Shown: positions 27,015 to 35,296, counted from the first letter of the stretch. The stretch is 64,000 bases of DNA from Methanococcoides sp. AM1 (GCF_900774055.1 NZ_CAAGSW010000003.1:186001-250000); one strand, 5' to 3'. Translations and numbers: made by a program. Notes: generated from the letters alone by a model not told the origin.

Positions 27015-28118
27015 ATGAATGATGAATACAGGAACAAAATGAGTGATAATTTAGATTTCTACTTTATCCCCGGCTGGAATGCTTCACTTGCATCTGCATT
27101 TTCAGCCTATAAAGGATCATATATTCCCGGCAGGATTGCAGCCCAACATAAGACGTTATGCAATATCCTTACTGAAAAGGGTGAGATGCAGGCAGCAATA
27201 TCAGGAGCTATGCGTAGGACTGGCAAGCAGCCGGTTGTCGGAGATTTTGTAGTAGTACTTGATCAAAGTGACATTAATTCATACACCATCGTGGACATCC
27301 TTCCACGAACCTCCTGTCTTTCCAGAGGTTCTACAGGTGAGTCCAGTGAAGAACAGTTGATAGCTGCAAACATTGATACAATTTTTATCGTCACTGCTGT
27401 CGGACACGATCTTAACGTTAGAAGACTTGAAAGATATCTCACCATCGTTTATTCTTCCGGTGCAAAACCTGTTATTCTCATTAACAAGATTGATCTTACT
27501 GAGGACCTGCCGGATGATCTATCAGCAACTATACAGGAAATAAAGGATATTGCTGACGATGTTCCTGTGATAACTCTTAGCGCTCTCTCAAAGACAAATC
27601 TGGAAAAATTAGATCCTTTCATGAATCCGGCTGAAACCATAGCACTCATCGGTTCTTCCGGAGTTGGCAAATCAACCCTCATCAATGTTCTTTTGGGTCA
27701 CGATGTCCAGAAGACATTAGGTGTTCGTGAAGATGACGACAAAGGCAGGCACACAACCACTGTCAGACAGCTTTTCCTTCTTCCGAATGGAACGATATTC
27801 ATCGATAACCCTGGCATTCGTGAGATCCAGCTTGGAGATTCATCCGATGGTATCGACAGAACATTCTCCGATATTACTGAACTTGCTCAAAATTGCCGTT
27901 TCAAGGATTGCACGCATCAGAATGAGCCACACTGTGCCGTCAGGAAAGCAGTCGATGTGGGAGTTATCACACAAGAAAGGCTTGATAGCTATCATAAGTT
28001 GAACGATGAGCTGGCCTTTCAGGCAGATAAGGCTGAGATCGGTTTGAAGGGATTGGAAAAGAAAAAGTATAAAGGGATAGCAATCGCCAGAAAATATATA
28101 GGGTCTAAGAGGCAGTGA
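27015..28118 (+). CDS. rsgA: Ribosome small-subunit-dependent GTPase RsgA (intact copy)
   Basis: A 367-residue circularly permuted GTPase. The N-terminal OB domain is about 40-110. The GTPase domain has G4 ([10 protein letters not shown]), G5 (TLSALSKTN), G1 ([12 protein letters not shown]), G2 (GRHTTTVR) and G3 (DNPGIRE). The C-terminal zinc domain has [14 protein letters not shown]. All the motifs expected for GTP binding are present. RsgA family members assist late 30S ribosome maturation. ATG at 27015 is preferred over TTG at 27003. It is a paralog of the broken copy at 10275. It is followed directly by Cas1-like remnants. Confidence 0.92.
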   Translation: MNDEYRNKMSDNLDFYFIPGWNASLASAFSAYKGSYIPGRIAAQHKTLCNILTEKGEMQAAISGAMRRTGKQPVVGDFVVVLDQSDINSYTIVDILPRTSCLSRGSTGESSEEQLIAANIDTIFIVTAVGHDLNVRRLERYLTIVYSSGAKPVILINKIDLTEDLPDDLSATIQEIKDIADDVPVITLSALSKTNLEKLDPFMNPAETIALIGSSGVGKSTLINVLLGHDVQKTLGVREDDDKGRHTTTVRQLFLLPNGTIFIDNPGIREIQLGDSSDGIDRTFSDITELAQNCRFKDCTHQNEPHCAVRKAVDVGVITQERLDSYHKLNDELAFQADKAEIGLKGLEKKKYKGIAIARKYIGSKRQ

Positions 28119-28119
28119 T

Positions 28120-28443
28120 AGGAAGGTTGAGTACAGGAAGAAGAAAAGTTCCTGGGAATCTGTACTGTTGTTGAAGGGAAGAGAGTTAAGTCATCATTTT
28201 GTTGGAAAGCGGAAGGCTGTTGAGTTTAGCAAGCCTCGGTATGTGGGTGAAAGGGATGATACTGATTTGTTGAGAAAGAAGATCATTGACATGCCTTATA
28301 CTGAATGGAAGAAGGTGGGATTTTCGAAAGGTACTTTGCATTACATGAAACAGAATGCCAGAAGTGAGAAGCCGTTTACTCTCAATGCTCATGTGAGGGA
28401 GAGGTTGGAAAACGGGAATAATGAAGTTTCTGTTAATGGATAA
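28120..28443 (+). pseudogene. Remnant of a Cas1-like C-terminus (fragment 2, best preserved)
   Basis: An open frame of about 107 codons with no proper start. It includes SSWESVLLLKGRELSHHFVG, then KRKAVEFSKPRYVGERDD, then LRKKIIDMPYTEWKKVGF, SKGTLHYMKQNARSEKPFTL and NAHVRERLENG. From family memory this corresponds to the last third of archaeal Cas1 (endonuclease/integrase of CRISPR adaptation). The catalytic N-terminal two thirds are missing. It directly abuts rsgA. No CRISPR array or cas2 is nearby. Confidence 0.55.
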
Positions 28444-28558
28444 TTTACATGTGAATTGTGAAATTTACACCCAAAATTTACGTGTAAAATATGGTTTTAC
28501 AGGTTTCACAGTTAATGTGTGAAAACAGGAACAACAGGCGTTGGAATATATTTAACAA

Positions 28559-28759
28559 CCTCTTTATGTTGCTGAAAGGGATGATTCTGATCTGTTGAGG
28601 AAGAAGATCATTGATATGCCTTACACTGAATGGAAGAAGATGGGCTTTTCTAAAGGTACTTTGCATTACATGAAGCAGAATATCAAGAGTGAGAATACAT
28701 TTACTCTCAATGCACATGTTGTGAGAGAGAGGATGGAGATGTGGGGCGAATGCCATTAA
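28559..28759 (+). pseudogene. Remnant of a Cas1-like C-terminus (fragment 3)
   Basis: A frame without a start, from PLYVAERDDSDLLRKKIIDM through PYTEWKKMGFSKGTLHYMKQ to FTLNAHVVRERMEMWG, ending in TAA. It is a diverged tandem copy of fragment 2, separated by about 115 bases with AATTTAC repeats. Two adjacent copies suggest a duplicated cas1 end, or decay of two neighbouring cas1 genes. Confidence 0.5.
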
Positions 28760-28829
28760 TTATGATTTGACCTTTAATGCCAAGATAAAATTTGATCTTT
28801 GATTCAGATCAGTTTATCAAAAAAGATCA

Positions 28830-28853
28830 CAGAAGGGTTAGATTACCCTTCTG
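28830..28853 (-). terminator. Terminator hairpin overlapping the end of the beta-helix gene
   Basis: Inverted repeat CAGAAGGGT / ACCCTTCTG (minus strand) with the TAA of the beta-helix gene in its loop. It is followed on the minus strand by a T-rich run (GATCTTTTTTG). Confidence 0.6.
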
Positions 28854-30156
28854 AATTCTGTATCATCTCGATGATACGTTCTGCTTCACTGATTAGATAT
28901 GCAGCTTGCGTACCATCCAACTTACCTTGTCGTTCCATTATACCAACAAATTTAATGAAATCCTCGAGTTTTTTGATGGCTTTGTCATTGTCTCCTTTAT
29001 CAAGCTTATCGATTACGTTGTCGAGTTTTACATTGAGAACATGTTTGGTAGAATCTGCAACCTCCCCATCCAGACCATTCACATATTCTTTGAGATTTTC
29101 TGTTTCCTCAATAGGTGTTAGTAAACATAATGGTAGGTAATCGATGTTGTTCCCATCAATTATGTATGGTAAATCGCATATCCCATCCACACCTCCATGG
29201 GTCTGGCTGAAACCTGTGCCATCTGGGTTTGCCCAGTAGTTTCCACCTAGGTAAGGTCCACCAATGATGTTTGGACCTGCTGTTTTGGTGGTGTTCCAAG
29301 TGCTGGGCCCTATGTCGGGATCAGGTTCATCAGTCTGAGCATTCATCGTATTGTTGAAATAGTTGTTATAAACATCACCGCGGGAATCGTCTAATATCCT
29401 GATTCCAACTTCACCATTCCCATATATGGTGTTGTTAGCTACCTTTCCGTAGGAGTTGCTAACTATATCGATTCCAATTTCATTCCCATATATGGTGTTG
29501 TTGTAAATATGGCCGTCAGCAAAACTAAACATTTCAATTCCTGCAGAATTGTTGTATATGGTGTTGTTAACCAAGGTGACGCGTGCCTGGTCTAGAATAT
29601 GTATTCCAGCACCAGAGCAAGAAAACACTTCATTATTCTCTAATAAAGCACTAGTATGCAAATAGGAGAAGCTTATTCCTTTCGAAATTATGGTGTTATT
29701 GATCACGGTAATGTGGCTTGAAACAGCACGAATTCCCCCATCCGATATAATGTTATTTCTCAGTTCGCCGCTGGATTCATAAAAATGTATCCCGTTACCA
29801 CCTGTTACATTAAAGCCGTTGATGGTCACGTTATTAACACCTTCGTTTATCTTTCCAATAGAGAAGACGCAATCGTCCACCCCCGTAACATCCTGAACAG
29901 TGGTAACATCAGGTCCGGATTCCGATTCTATTGTTATGTTTGCTTGAGATATGTCCACATTTTCTTCATAGAATCCTAGATAAACAAGGATTGTATCCCC
30001 ATCGTTTGACGCATTTACAGCATCCTGTATCGAAGTAAAATCTGCTACTGGGCCTGTGCTGTTGTTTACTGTGAATGTGCCTGCGGATGCTGTTCCAATG
30101 GTCATTAATACTAAAGCCATTCCAAAACAAATCAGTATACTTTGTTTAATTTTCAT
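28843..30156 (-). CDS. Secreted right-handed beta-helix (NosD-like) protein with FIMAH-like tail
   Basis: A 437-residue exported protein. The signal peptide is about residues 1-26 (SILICFGMALVLMTIGTASA). A pectate-lyase-like parallel beta-helix follows, with PbH1/NosD repeats: SIQDAVNASNDGDTILVYLG, then many NNTIYNNSAGIEMFS, NNTIYGNEIGIDIVSNSY and NNTIYGNGEVGIRIL turns. GGNYWANPDGTGFSQTHGGV marks the end of the helix. The last 80 residues (LDNVIDKLDKGDNDKAIKKL, then FIKFVGIMERQGKLDG) resemble the FIMAH domain. Probably a cell-surface protein binding polysaccharide or mediating adhesion. Confidence 0.85.
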   Translation of the reverse strand: MKIKQSILICFGMALVLMTIGTASAGTFTVNNSTGPVADFTSIQDAVNASNDGDTILVYLGFYEENVDISQANITIESESGPDVTTVQDVTGVDDCVFSIGKINEGVNNVTINGFNVTGGNGIHFYESSGELRNNIISDGGIRAVSSHITVINNTIISKGISFSYLHTSALLENNEVFSCSGAGIHILDQARVTLVNNTIYNNSAGIEMFSFADGHIYNNTIYGNEIGIDIVSNSYGKVANNTIYGNGEVGIRILDDSRGDVYNNYFNNTMNAQTDEPDPDIGPSTWNTTKTAGPNIIGGPYLGGNYWANPDGTGFSQTHGGVDGICDLPYIIDGNNIDYLPLCLLTPIEETENLKEYVNGLDGEVADSTKHVLNVKLDNVIDKLDKGDNDKAIKKLEDFIKFVGIMERQGKLDGTQAAYLISEAERIIEMIQNSEG

Positions 30157-30562
30157 TTGTACTCACTACCAAAATTCACTCATTACTAATTCCCATAATT
30201 ATATTTGGCTACATAATTATTTAAGTCAGTTGGTCTGTTTTTTTATAATGTGTATATACAGTGTGATGCATCCGTTTTGAATGATCATTTCTAAGAAAAC
30301 ATTGTTTTCCTTATCTAAAGCAACATTTTAGTTCTGCTCTTCAAACATTATCATTCACTTTTATCCTGTAATCTCTTCAAATACCCGTGTGCATCAATCT
30401 CTCATGTAAATGTTTGTGGAAGAAATAGGAATATCATCATCGGTGAATTGCTGTGCGATGTGTAAGATTCGAACTCAGAGATTAATCAAAAAAAAGTAGG
30501 AAGTTCGGTTTTTCACATTACCTATATCCCCAACATTCTATGCGAATGATAAGATTCGAACC
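30157..30562. repeat. Spacer with a duplicated tRNA-T-arm-like sequence
   Basis: No protein gene seen. Two near copies of TAAGATTCGAAC occur, near 30461-30473 and 30550-30561 (on the minus strand GTTCGAATCTTA, like a tRNA T-arm). Each is followed on the minus strand by a similar ACATCGCA/TCATTCGCA stretch. No acceptor-stem partner completes a tRNA. GCGATGTGAG (minus, about 30622-30631) could pair with CACATCGC near 30455, about 170 bases away. Possibly a decayed RNA gene or repeated gene ends. Confidence 0.35.
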
Positions 30563-30595
30563 TCAAGCTTCCACGAAATACAAGTGCTGCCTGTC
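30563..30595 (-). repeat. Repeated peptide-coding end DRQHLYFVEA, copy A
   Basis: The minus strand reads DRQHLYFVEA then TGA, preceded by GV. The same ten residues end copies B (30798-30842) and C (31025-31069), with mostly synonymous differences. It has no start of its own in this copy. Confidence 0.5.
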
Positions 30596-30622
30596 TACTC
30601 CTCTGACCTTAATTAGTCCCAC

Positions 30623-30778
30623 TCACATCGCTATCTTAAGTTCATTGTAACATTTTGAGCAAAAATAAACGACATGCTCGGATTTAGGTCTGAGAAACTT
30701 GATGCGGATTGTCTCGTCAGTAGAGCTGCATGCTGCACACTTCTCTGGATACGCAGCTTTGTGTATGTATACTGCCAT
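30623..30778 (-). CDS. Small zinc-ribbon protein
   Basis: A 51-residue protein (MAVYIHKAAYPEKCAACSST then DETIRIKFLRPKSEHVVYF and CSKCYNELKIAM). The two CxxC knuckles (CAAC and CSKC) are 20-25 residues apart, forming a classic zinc ribbon. ATG 30778 is chosen; a longer frame starts at a TTG at 30811 inside copy B of the repeated peptide end. Function unknown. Confidence 0.55.
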   Translation of the reverse strand: MAVYIHKAAYPEKCAACSSTDETIRIKFLRPKSEHVVYFCSKCYNELKIAM

Positions 30779-30797
30779 TGTTTTGATTTCCTTACTT

Positions 30798-30842
30798 TTA
30801 AGCTTCCACAAAGTAGAGATGTTGCCTATCAGGACAATACAT
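30798..30842 (-). repeat. Repeated peptide-coding end MYCPDRQHLYFVEA, copy B
   Basis: The minus strand reads MYCPDRQHLYFVEA then TAA. It lies 20 bases before the small zinc-ribbon gene. It matches copy C in all residues except the first, with most third codon positions changed. A Cys four residues before MYC (C-L-S-M-Y-C) is also shared in kind with copy C. Confidence 0.5.
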
Positions 30843-30862
30843 AGACAGGCATTATAGTGACA

Positions 30863-30982
30863 TCAGTAGTCCTTCCTCTTTCTCACAACATCAAAATAGA
30901 AATCAAACGCCAATGCGAAAATCACAATTCCAACTACTAGTGCTCCCATTAAATACCACATTTCATCTGTGAAACTTATCAT
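30863..30982 (-). CDS. Single-pass small membrane protein
   Basis: A 39-residue protein (MISFTDEMWYLMGALVVGIV then IFALAFDFYFDVVRKRKDY) with one membrane helix and a positive C-terminus. ATG follows a good GGGGGTAG ribosome site 5 bases upstream. The ribosome site and membrane-protein pattern support a real gene. Confidence 0.5.
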   Translation of the reverse strand: MISFTDEMWYLMGALVVGIVIFALAFDFYFDVVRKRKDY

Positions 30983-31024
30983 GTTCTACCCCCATTTGAT
31001 TCAAAATATCATTATATAGTTGTT

Positions 31025-31069
31025 TCATGCTTCTACAAAATAAAGATGCTGCCTGTCAGGACAGTACAC
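31025..31069 (-). repeat. Repeated peptide-coding end VYCPDRQHLYFVEA, copy C
   Basis: The minus strand reads VYCPDRQHLYFVEA then TGA, 43 bases before the start of the 39-residue membrane protein. Upstream in the same frame is a Cys (RFCFVYC) and, further up, a TAG after FS. The peptide is identical to copy B over 13 residues. Confidence 0.5.
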
Positions 31070-31076
31070 GAAGCAG

Positions 31077-31200
31077 AATCGATGTGGGAACAGGAACCAC
31101 CGCTACGAGAATTAACTCGTATCTCTGGATAATTTATCAAACAGGGATCACTAAATGATTGACAAAAATCCTCAGCTCCCACTCCCACATTATATATTGT
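31077..31200 (-). repeat. Diverged third copy of the GTGGGAG intergenic element
   Basis: Bounded by ATGTGGGA near 31082 and TCCCACAT near 31184-31191, which can pair over 8 bases, and followed by TTATATATTG as in the two better copies (31261-31395 and 51213-51347). It contains a hairpin TACGAG/CTCGTA at about 31108-31125. The interior differs from the other two copies. Confidence 0.35.
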
Positions 31201-31260
31201 TTTTTGAGTAAATACGGCTATTGGTTCAAGATATAGATCATAGAAAGAGATCACGTTAAC

Positions 31261-31395
31261 AATGAGTGTGGGAGCTATTTATCCAAGAATACTACCGTTT
31301 AGCAGCATTCTTGTCCCCACAAGTCTTCCCCAAACTCGCCTCGTTTCTGCATCTCCCACACCCATATAATATATTGCTTTCAAAGTTAAAAGATA
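31261..31395 (-). ncRNA. Candidate structured RNA / dispersed element, copy 1
   Basis: About 97 bases between GTGTGGGAG (31266-31274) and CTCCCACAC (31353-31361), which form a terminal stem. Flanks are shared with copy 2 at 51213-51347. Inside, the minus strand has the conserved CGAGTTTGGGGAA, GTGGGGA and a hairpin AAGAAT...ATTCTT around CTGCTAAA. A G-U pair in the hairpin on the minus strand (A-C on the plus strand) favours minus-strand transcription. CAATATATTATATGG lies beside it. No gene in 31396-31516. Confidence 0.4.
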
Positions 31396-31516
31396 TTGTG
31401 ATGTGGGATCTGAGAAAACAAGACAAGTGAAATGGCTCTAATTCCGGGTTATACAGACTTGTCATGTGCCGGTAAAGAAAAGAAATAAAATTTTTAAAAA
31501 TTAAAAGAGGGATGTC

Positions 31517-32743
31517 TTACTCATACCTCAAAGCGTCCACAGGTTTCAACTTTGAAGCTCTGTATGCAGGTACAACACCTGATACAACGCCCACAAAAAT
31601 TGCGATGGATATTCCTAAGATCACCAGGTCAGGGGAAAGGGTGGACCCCATTGAGGAGCGCATGATCGATAGTCCAAGCATGGGCAGCATCGATGTCAGA
31701 ACAAGGCTTAAAAGAATGCCTAGAACACCGCCGACAAGGCCAACCATGGCAGAGTTGAACAGGAATATCATTAATATGTCCCTGTTCCTGGCTCCTATGG
31801 CTTTCATTGTTCCTATATCCCTGGTCCTTTCCATTACGGATGTGAACATTGTGTTTGCAATCCCTACTGATCCTACTAACAAAGAAACACCAGCGATAGC
31901 ACCAAGGAAAAGGCTCATTGAATCCATCATCTCGGATGCGCTCTCCAACTGGGAACTGGAGTCAGATACGGTAAAATCCCTGTCACGTTCTGTCACGTGT
32001 CTGGAGATCATGAGCTTCTCTTCGATGTCTTCTACCACTGCATCAACATTGTCAACATCATCAACCGTTACAATGATGGAATCATAAACATCTTCTTCAG
32101 CATCCTCTATTATATCAACTGCTGCATCTATGGGCATAATGATTCCATAATCATTGTCTCCTGATTCCAGTATACCTACAACTCTTACGGATTTTCCATT
32201 GATGGTGATTACCTGGTTGACGCCTATGGGCTGGTCAAAGATCTCATTGGCAACGTTGTTCCCGATGACAGCAACATAGTTGTCTGAAGCTTCAAGTAAC
32301 CTTCCGGAGGCAACATCATAGGATGTAGCGTACTGCCATACTTGCGGGTCAACACCTGTTATGGAAATGCTTGCTGACTGGCCCAGATAGTATACATCTT
32401 CGCTGCCTTTTATCTGTCCATACAGATAATCTATATTCTCAACCAGTTTCAGGGCCATAACGTCCTTATCGGTCAATTCCGCATTTGTTGAGGAGGAAGA
32501 AGTTTCTCCGGACTTTCGATCCAATGCTGATGATGCCTGGGAGTATCCCGGAGTTATGGTAATGGATGTCATATCCATGTCCGCAAAACGGCTTTCCACA
32601 TCTTCCTCCATGCTATCACTAATGGCCATTATGGTGACGACAGACCCGACACCTATCACAATACCTATTATTGTGAGCCAGCTTCTGATCTTGCTGTGGA
32701 AGAGGATATTTGCAGCAAGCTTAAGATATGTCTTGTATCTCAT
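31517..32743 (-). CDS. MacB/FtsX-type ABC transporter permease
   Basis: A 408-residue permease. One membrane helix near the N-terminus (IRSWLTIIGIVIGVGSVVTI) is followed by a large extracytoplasmic MacB_PCD-like domain (about 40-270). Three C-terminal helices form the FtsX domain (SLFLGAIAGVSLLVGSVGIA; NTMFTSVMERTRDIGTMKAI, with the coupling ERTRDIGTMKAIGA; then LFNSAMVGLVGGVLGILLSL). ATG at 32743 fits MRYKTYLKLAANIL; an extended start is less likely. Its first 23 bases overlap the surface-protein gene. Together with that gene and the ATPase gene it forms a tripartite exporter or mechanotransmission system. Confidence 0.88.
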   Translation of the reverse strand: MRYKTYLKLAANILFHSKIRSWLTIIGIVIGVGSVVTIMAISDSMEEDVESRFADMDMTSITITPGYSQASSALDRKSGETSSSSTNAELTDKDVMALKLVENIDYLYGQIKGSEDVYYLGQSASISITGVDPQVWQYATSYDVASGRLLEASDNYVAVIGNNVANEIFDQPIGVNQVITINGKSVRVVGILESGDNDYGIIMPIDAAVDIIEDAEEDVYDSIIVTVDDVDNVDAVVEDIEEKLMISRHVTERDRDFTVSDSSSQLESASEMMDSMSLFLGAIAGVSLLVGSVGIANTMFTSVMERTRDIGTMKAIGARNRDILMIFLFNSAMVGLVGGVLGILLSLVLTSMLPMLGLSIMRSSMGSTLSPDLVILGISIAIFVGVVSGVVPAYRASKLKPVDALRYE

Positions 32744-34052
32744 CGTCCTTACCCTTTGAAGCTTTCTTTTTCCTGTAATACATTGCTCCGCCAACCACGA
32801 CTGCCAGTACTGTCAGGTATAACAGGTAATTGCTTGTGGAAGACGAATTTTTTGAGCCACGAGCCCCGGAAGCAGTAACATCACCTGTAGCAGACATCAG
32901 CTCAATAGGAACATATTTTTCAACCGAAAGCCTTTGTCCGGTTGAATCCGTATATTCTATTACAACCTTGAGTTCGTTCTGGGAAGATTGTGACTGGCGC
33001 AATGTTTCTATTTCTTCAGGATCCATTTCGTCCCTGTTGATCGATGATTTATCTATCTCTTCTGAATTGGTAGCAAGATCATTATTGACAATAGTAAATG
33101 ACGTGATAGTGTAGTCACCTTTATCAAGGTTACCTACTATGGATGCAGAGCTGCCAATAACTTTGTAATTATCCTGTTCAGGGATAATCACTTTGACAGA
33201 ATACGCTTCATTGTTACCAACATTGGCAACTGATAGGGAAACTTCACCTGCATTTCCTTCGGAGAAAGCAACATCAAAGTCGGTTTCTCCACCAACGAAG
33301 ATACCTGCTTTGGTGTTGATCTTGTTGACATTGGAATCGTAATCCTCGAATTCCAGGCAAATGTCAAGCTGGTAAAGTCCGGGGTCAGCGTTCATATCGG
33401 CGATCACTGAATATGTGACTGTGGCTGATTCTCCAGCTCCAAGATAAGATATGAATTTGGTATTGTCAGAATATACCGGAAGTATCTCTCCGTTTGGTTC
33501 ATCCCATGAGATTGCCATGTTCTTGAGGGGTGAACTTCCTGTGTTTGTTACTGTGAATTCCAGTGTTTCTTCTACTGCACGATCGATAATTGCTTCGCTA
33601 ATTAGTACCTGAGCGTATTCCATTCCACGTACTTCAACATCAACTGTTGTAGTTTTAGTTGCACTGTTTCCTTCATTGACAGTTATGTCGAGATCATAGA
33701 AACCTTCTGCTGCATTAGGATCAACATTTAGTGTGAACCTGAGGATCGCTGCATCTTCTTCGTCCTGACGTGCATCGAGGAATGCGATGGTTTCACTCAA
33801 CGATTCGCCGGATACTTCTGAAAATGGATATTCGGGTTCAATTTCAACCTTCACATCGGCAAGATCTTCGTTTCCGATGTTCTGTACACTGACTGTCAGT
33901 TCAACAGTCTCACCGGGTCTTGCAGGGTTTGGGCTCTGGCTCATTATGTCAACACTGACACCAGGAGCACTGGTATAAGTTGCTGCAGATGCAGCTGTAA
34001 CCGGTAATGCCAATAGCATTAGTAATATCAAAAAAGACTTTATATTTTTCAT
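32721..34052 (-). CDS. Exported CARDB/NEW3-type surface protein of the ABC exporter operon
   Basis: A 443-residue protein. It has a signal peptide (SFLILLMLLALPVTAASAAT), several CARDB/NEW3-type beta domains (VSVDIMSQSPNPARPGETVE then LTVSVQNIGNEDLADVKVEI; TVTNTGSSPLKNMAISWDEP; SLSVANVGNNEAYSVKVIIP) and a C-terminal membrane anchor (YLLYLTVLAVVVGGAMYY) with a basic tail. In archaea such COG1361 proteins are commonly encoded between the ATPase and permease of MacB-like systems. Its ATG overlaps the TGA of the ATPase gene (ATGA). Confidence 0.85.
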   Translation of the reverse strand: MKNIKSFLILLMLLALPVTAASAATYTSAPGVSVDIMSQSPNPARPGETVELTVSVQNIGNEDLADVKVEIEPEYPFSEVSGESLSETIAFLDARQDEEDAAILRFTLNVDPNAAEGFYDLDITVNEGNSATKTTTVDVEVRGMEYAQVLISEAIIDRAVEETLEFTVTNTGSSPLKNMAISWDEPNGEILPVYSDNTKFISYLGAGESATVTYSVIADMNADPGLYQLDICLEFEDYDSNVNKINTKAGIFVGGETDFDVAFSEGNAGEVSLSVANVGNNEAYSVKVIIPEQDNYKVIGSSASIVGNLDKGDYTITSFTIVNNDLATNSEEIDKSSINRDEMDPEEIETLRQSQSSQNELKVVIEYTDSTGQRLSVEKYVPIELMSATGDVTASGARGSKNSSSTSNYLLYLTVLAVVVGGAMYYRKKKASKGKDDEIQDIS

Positions 34053-34762
34053 GTTAATCTTTTCTCCTTAAGTTCTATTTTTTCGATCATCCCGTCTTTG
34101 ATGTGTATAATTTTTTCAGCATATTTTATGAGTTCTGTATCATGGGTAACGATAATTATCGTCTTATTCTGTTCTTCATGCAATTCGTTCAAAAATTCCA
34201 GTATATAGTCTCCGGTTTTGCTGTCCAGAGCACCGGTAGGTTCGTCTGCCAGCAGTATTTCTGGATCGACTGCAAGCGATCTTGCAATAGCAACTCTCTG
34301 TCTTTGTCCTCCTGAGAGCTGGGAAGGCGAATGTTGCATTTTGTCTCCAAGTCCCACAATCTTCAACAGTTCTCTGGCCCTTTTCTCTGCAATATTTGCG
34401 TCCTCTTCCTGGAATTCCAGTGGTAGCATAACATTTTCTAGGGAATTGAGTGTGGGGATCAGGTTAAACTGTTGAAAAATGAATCCAATGGTTCTTCCCC
34501 TGATCTGTGCCAGCTCGGATTCACCAAGGTTGGAAATATTTTTCCCATTCAGGCTAACAGTACCTTTTGTAGGGGTATCAAGGCATCCGATCTGGTTCAT
34601 CAGGGTACTTTTACCGCTTCCACTTGGTCCGAGTATGACTACGAACTCACCTTTTTTTATGTGCAGGTCGACTCCTTTTAGCGCAGCAAACTCTATTTCT
34701 CCCATCTGGTAGATCTTCCACACATCCTTCAGATCTATAAGGGGCACTTCATTTTCATTCAT
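34049..34762 (-). CDS. MacB/LolD-type ABC transporter ATPase
   Basis: A 237-residue ATPase with Walker A (LGPSGSGKSTLMNQIG), Q-loop (FIFQQFNLIPTL), signature (LSGGQRQRVAIARSL), Walker B (ILLADEPTGALDS) and H-loop (IIVTHDTEL). Length and motif order fit the LolD/MacB subfamily, which energises export or mechanical work across the membrane. It is the first gene of the operon. Its promoter region holds the AAAGTATGC-TATA module and several inverted repeats. Confidence 0.93.
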   Translation of the reverse strand: MNENEVPLIDLKDVWKIYQMGEIEFAALKGVDLHIKKGEFVVILGPSGSGKSTLMNQIGCLDTPTKGTVSLNGKNISNLGESELAQIRGRTIGFIFQQFNLIPTLNSLENVMLPLEFQEEDANIAEKRARELLKIVGLGDKMQHSPSQLSGGQRQRVAIARSLAVDPEILLADEPTGALDSKTGDYILEFLNELHEEQNKTIIIVTHDTELIKYAEKIIHIKDGMIEKIELKEKRLT

Positions 34763-34832
34763 CTTTATTGAAACCTCACGGAATTAATTATCTGATTAGT
34801 TTTCTTCAATTTGTCATTAGATTCTGGCTATA

Positions 34833-34926
34833 CCTCCTCTCAAGGTGGATTTGAATGAGATGTGTGGGGGTTTTGCTGTCTCACCAATAGGCTTTCAGGT
34901 GGTAGTGCTACCACCTTGAGAGGAGG
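34833..34926 (-). promoter_or_regulatory. Long inverted repeats in the leader of the ABC operon
   Basis: CCTCCTCTCAAGGTGG (34833-34848) and CCACCTTGAGAGGAGG (34911-34926) are perfect 16-bp inverted repeats. Nested beside the second arm is a near-contiguous palindrome, GGTGGTAG-TG-CTACCACC (34898-34915). They lie between the predicted promoter and the ATPase start on the minus strand, so the transcript leader can fold into alternative hairpins. This suggests RNA-level or operator control. Confidence 0.6.
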
Positions 34927-35045
34927 GGCGTGGTAGCAATCCACCAATTAGTTATTTTGAATATAAGCATACTTTATTTTTAAAGAAAAAATATACATGT
35001 AAAGTCAAAATGAAGCTTTTTAATGCTTAATAATCCTTAAAATTG
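34898..35045 (-). repeat. Duplicated promoter/leader segment, copy 1
   Basis: About 145 bases similar to 39104-39250, including CTACCACC/CCACCACC, TGGTAGCAATCCA and a 30-base AT-rich block ending in the ATATAAGCATACTTT module. Both copies lie upstream of minus-strand genes for CARDB-type surface systems. The remaining spacer 35046-35296 is AT-rich with no gene. Confidence 0.75.
34961..34975 (-). promoter_or_regulatory. AAAGTATGC-TATA promoter module (ABC operon)
   Basis: The minus strand reads AAAGTATGCTTATAT: a TATA box preceded at the BRE position by AAAGTATGC. The same module precedes three other transcription units at 37134, 37506 and 39165. Confidence 0.6.
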
Positions 35046-35296
35046 CATTATATATTTTATAAATCTGAATTTAAGTAACTAAAATCTTCTATTTTAAATT
35101 ATGATTGATAAAACAGATTTTCTGTTTTCTGATGGCATAAAAAATGATCATTAAAAATAAGGTTTAACCTTGTAAGTTTCGCTGCAATTAGCAAGTAGAA
35201 TTCGAATTTTAAGTTCTAGCTCAATGAACTTAGAATATCAGGAATGGACAAAATAAAGTTAAGTTGTAGATTAAGAAAAAGAATAAGTTGCTGATG

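Noticed and set aside
28441-28500. AATTTAC repeats (three copies) between the Cas1-like fragments as a CRISPR array
   Set aside because: Units are 7-10 bases, unevenly spaced by 10-20 bases, with no constant spacer length. Not a CRISPR array. No array was found anywhere in the window.
30455-30562. tRNA genes suggested by GTTCGAATC-like sequence
   Set aside because: No matching acceptor stem, anticodon arm or D-arm at proper spacing could be found, so no tRNA is called.
31033-31254. Minus-strand frame beginning MISFYDLYLEPIAVF with several Cys
   Set aside because: It overlaps the diverged GTGGGAG element and copy C of the repeated peptide in another frame, and has no recognisable domain or ribosome site.
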